Assembly (NCBI GenBank): GCA_021802115.1
Contig: JAKABA010000225.1
Coordinates: forward strand, 1 to 6,233
Reading direction: 5' to 3'
DNA: 6,233 nt
From: a bacterium
Lineage (GTDB): Bacteria; Chloroflexota; Dormibacteria; UBA8260; Bog-877
The translations under genes and the position numbers were made by a program. Shown here piece by piece: positions 5,896-6,233 of the stretch. The notes below the pieces were generated by a model. The model was not told the DNA's origin and searched no databases. It worked only from the letters and a program-made list of their open reading frames with translations. How positions within the stretch are numbered: the stretch's first letter is position 1; the number at the start of each line of letters is the position of its first letter.

Positions 5896-6233
5896 GCCGG
5901 CACCGGCGCGATGGGGGCCACCCGGCCCGCCTCGGCGACCCAGGTAGAGTCGCCGACTTGCTGCGCGAACTCGCGGTCGCTGGTCGCCACCATCACCGCC
6001 GAACCGGACTCCGCGAGCCGGTCGATCGCGGCGACCAGCATCTCGCGAGCCCGCTGATCGGCTCCCCGGGTGGGCTCGTCCAAGAACACCATCTGGGGGC
6101 TCCCGATCAGGACCGCGGCGAGCGCCACCCGCTGCCGCTGCCCCGTGCTCAGGTCTCGCGGATCGTGATCAGCCAGGTGGGCTATGCCGAACTGCGCCAG
6201 GACTGTCTGCGCGTCAGCCGGCAGCCTCAACCA
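5892..6233 (-). CDS. ECF/CbiO-type ABC transporter ATP-binding protein, 5'-truncated
   Basis: The 113 C-terminal residues of an ABC ATPase that powers the adjacent ECF importer at the cytoplasmic membrane face. Visible motifs in order are the signature L-S-T-G-Q-R-Q-R (about 28-35, Thr in place of the usual Gly), Walker B M-V-F-L-D-E-P (about 48-54) and the D-loop region T-R-G-A-D (about 55-59). The H-loop position reads V-A-T-S-D-R-E-F-A (about 82-90), where family members normally have T-H-D. The switch His is therefore Ser, encoded by AGC at 5981-5979. Walker A and the Q-loop lie beyond the window edge. The frame is open through base 6233, and the apparent TTG start at 6230 is internal. 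The actinobacterial relatives are often two fused ATPase domains; this would then be the C-terminal, possibly catalytically weaker one, which is an inference. The stop overlaps the S-component start (ATGA). Confidence 0.9.
   Translation of the reverse strand, partial: WLRLPADAQTVLAQFGIAHLADHDPRDLSTGQRQRVALAAVLIGSPQMVFLDEPTRGADQRAREMLVAAIDRLAESGSAVMVATSDREFAQQVGDSTWVAEAGRVAPIAPVPA

Noticed and set aside
1..6233. tRNA, rRNA, CRISPR array, insertion sequence, att sites or origin
   Set aside because: I looked for cloverleaf-like sequence, regularly spaced repeats, transposase/integrase motifs and long terminal repeats and saw none; coding genes fill nearly the whole window and no gap exceeds 85 bp.

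Overview
The window is GC-rich throughout (about two thirds G+C or more by eye), with strong G/C bias at third codon positions and several GTG starts. The protein families suggest a high-GC Gram-positive organism. Candidates are an actinobacterium or a related Terrabacteria lineage such as Dormibacterota/Chloroflexota. The main pointers are a DUF1707-RDD fusion, an actinobacterial-type ECF transporter S component and an Eis-family N-acetyltransferase. Phylum placement is an inference. No rRNA, tRNA, CRISPR array, transposase or integrase was found.

Layout, left to right. (1) Plus strand, 1-1179: the 3' part of a MinD/ParA-like ATPase gene with an Arg where the P-loop Lys is expected. It overlaps by 11 bp a small gene for a 146-residue protein of unknown function. 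(2) An 85-bp gap between convergent genes (1180-1264) holds GC-rich inverted repeats. (3) Minus strand, 3840-1265: an EntS-like MFS exporter is joined by a GTGA stop/start overlap to an Eis-like acetyltransferase. (4) A 43-bp divergent gap (3841-3883) carries a good Shine-Dalgarno site for each direction. (5) Plus strand, 3884-5142: a RimJ/RimL-type GNAT acetyltransferase is joined by another GTGA overlap to a DUF1707-RDD membrane protein. (6) Minus strand, 6233-5029: the C-terminal end of an ECF/CbiO-type ABC ATPase is joined by an ATGA overlap to the S component of an energy-coupling factor importer. The S-component gene runs tail-to-tail 114 bp into the RDD gene.

How the genes may work together: the MFS and Eis-like pair looks like an export-plus-acetylation module, possibly for tolerance to an amine-containing compound. 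The ECF ATPase and S component form part of a vitamin or micronutrient importer whose EcfT subunit and the rest of the ATPase must lie beyond base 6233. The ATPase and small protein at the left are too incomplete to assign. All recognisable genes belong to known families. I see no clear new system; the points worth a second look are degenerate catalytic residues in the two partial ATPases and the convergent coding overlap.
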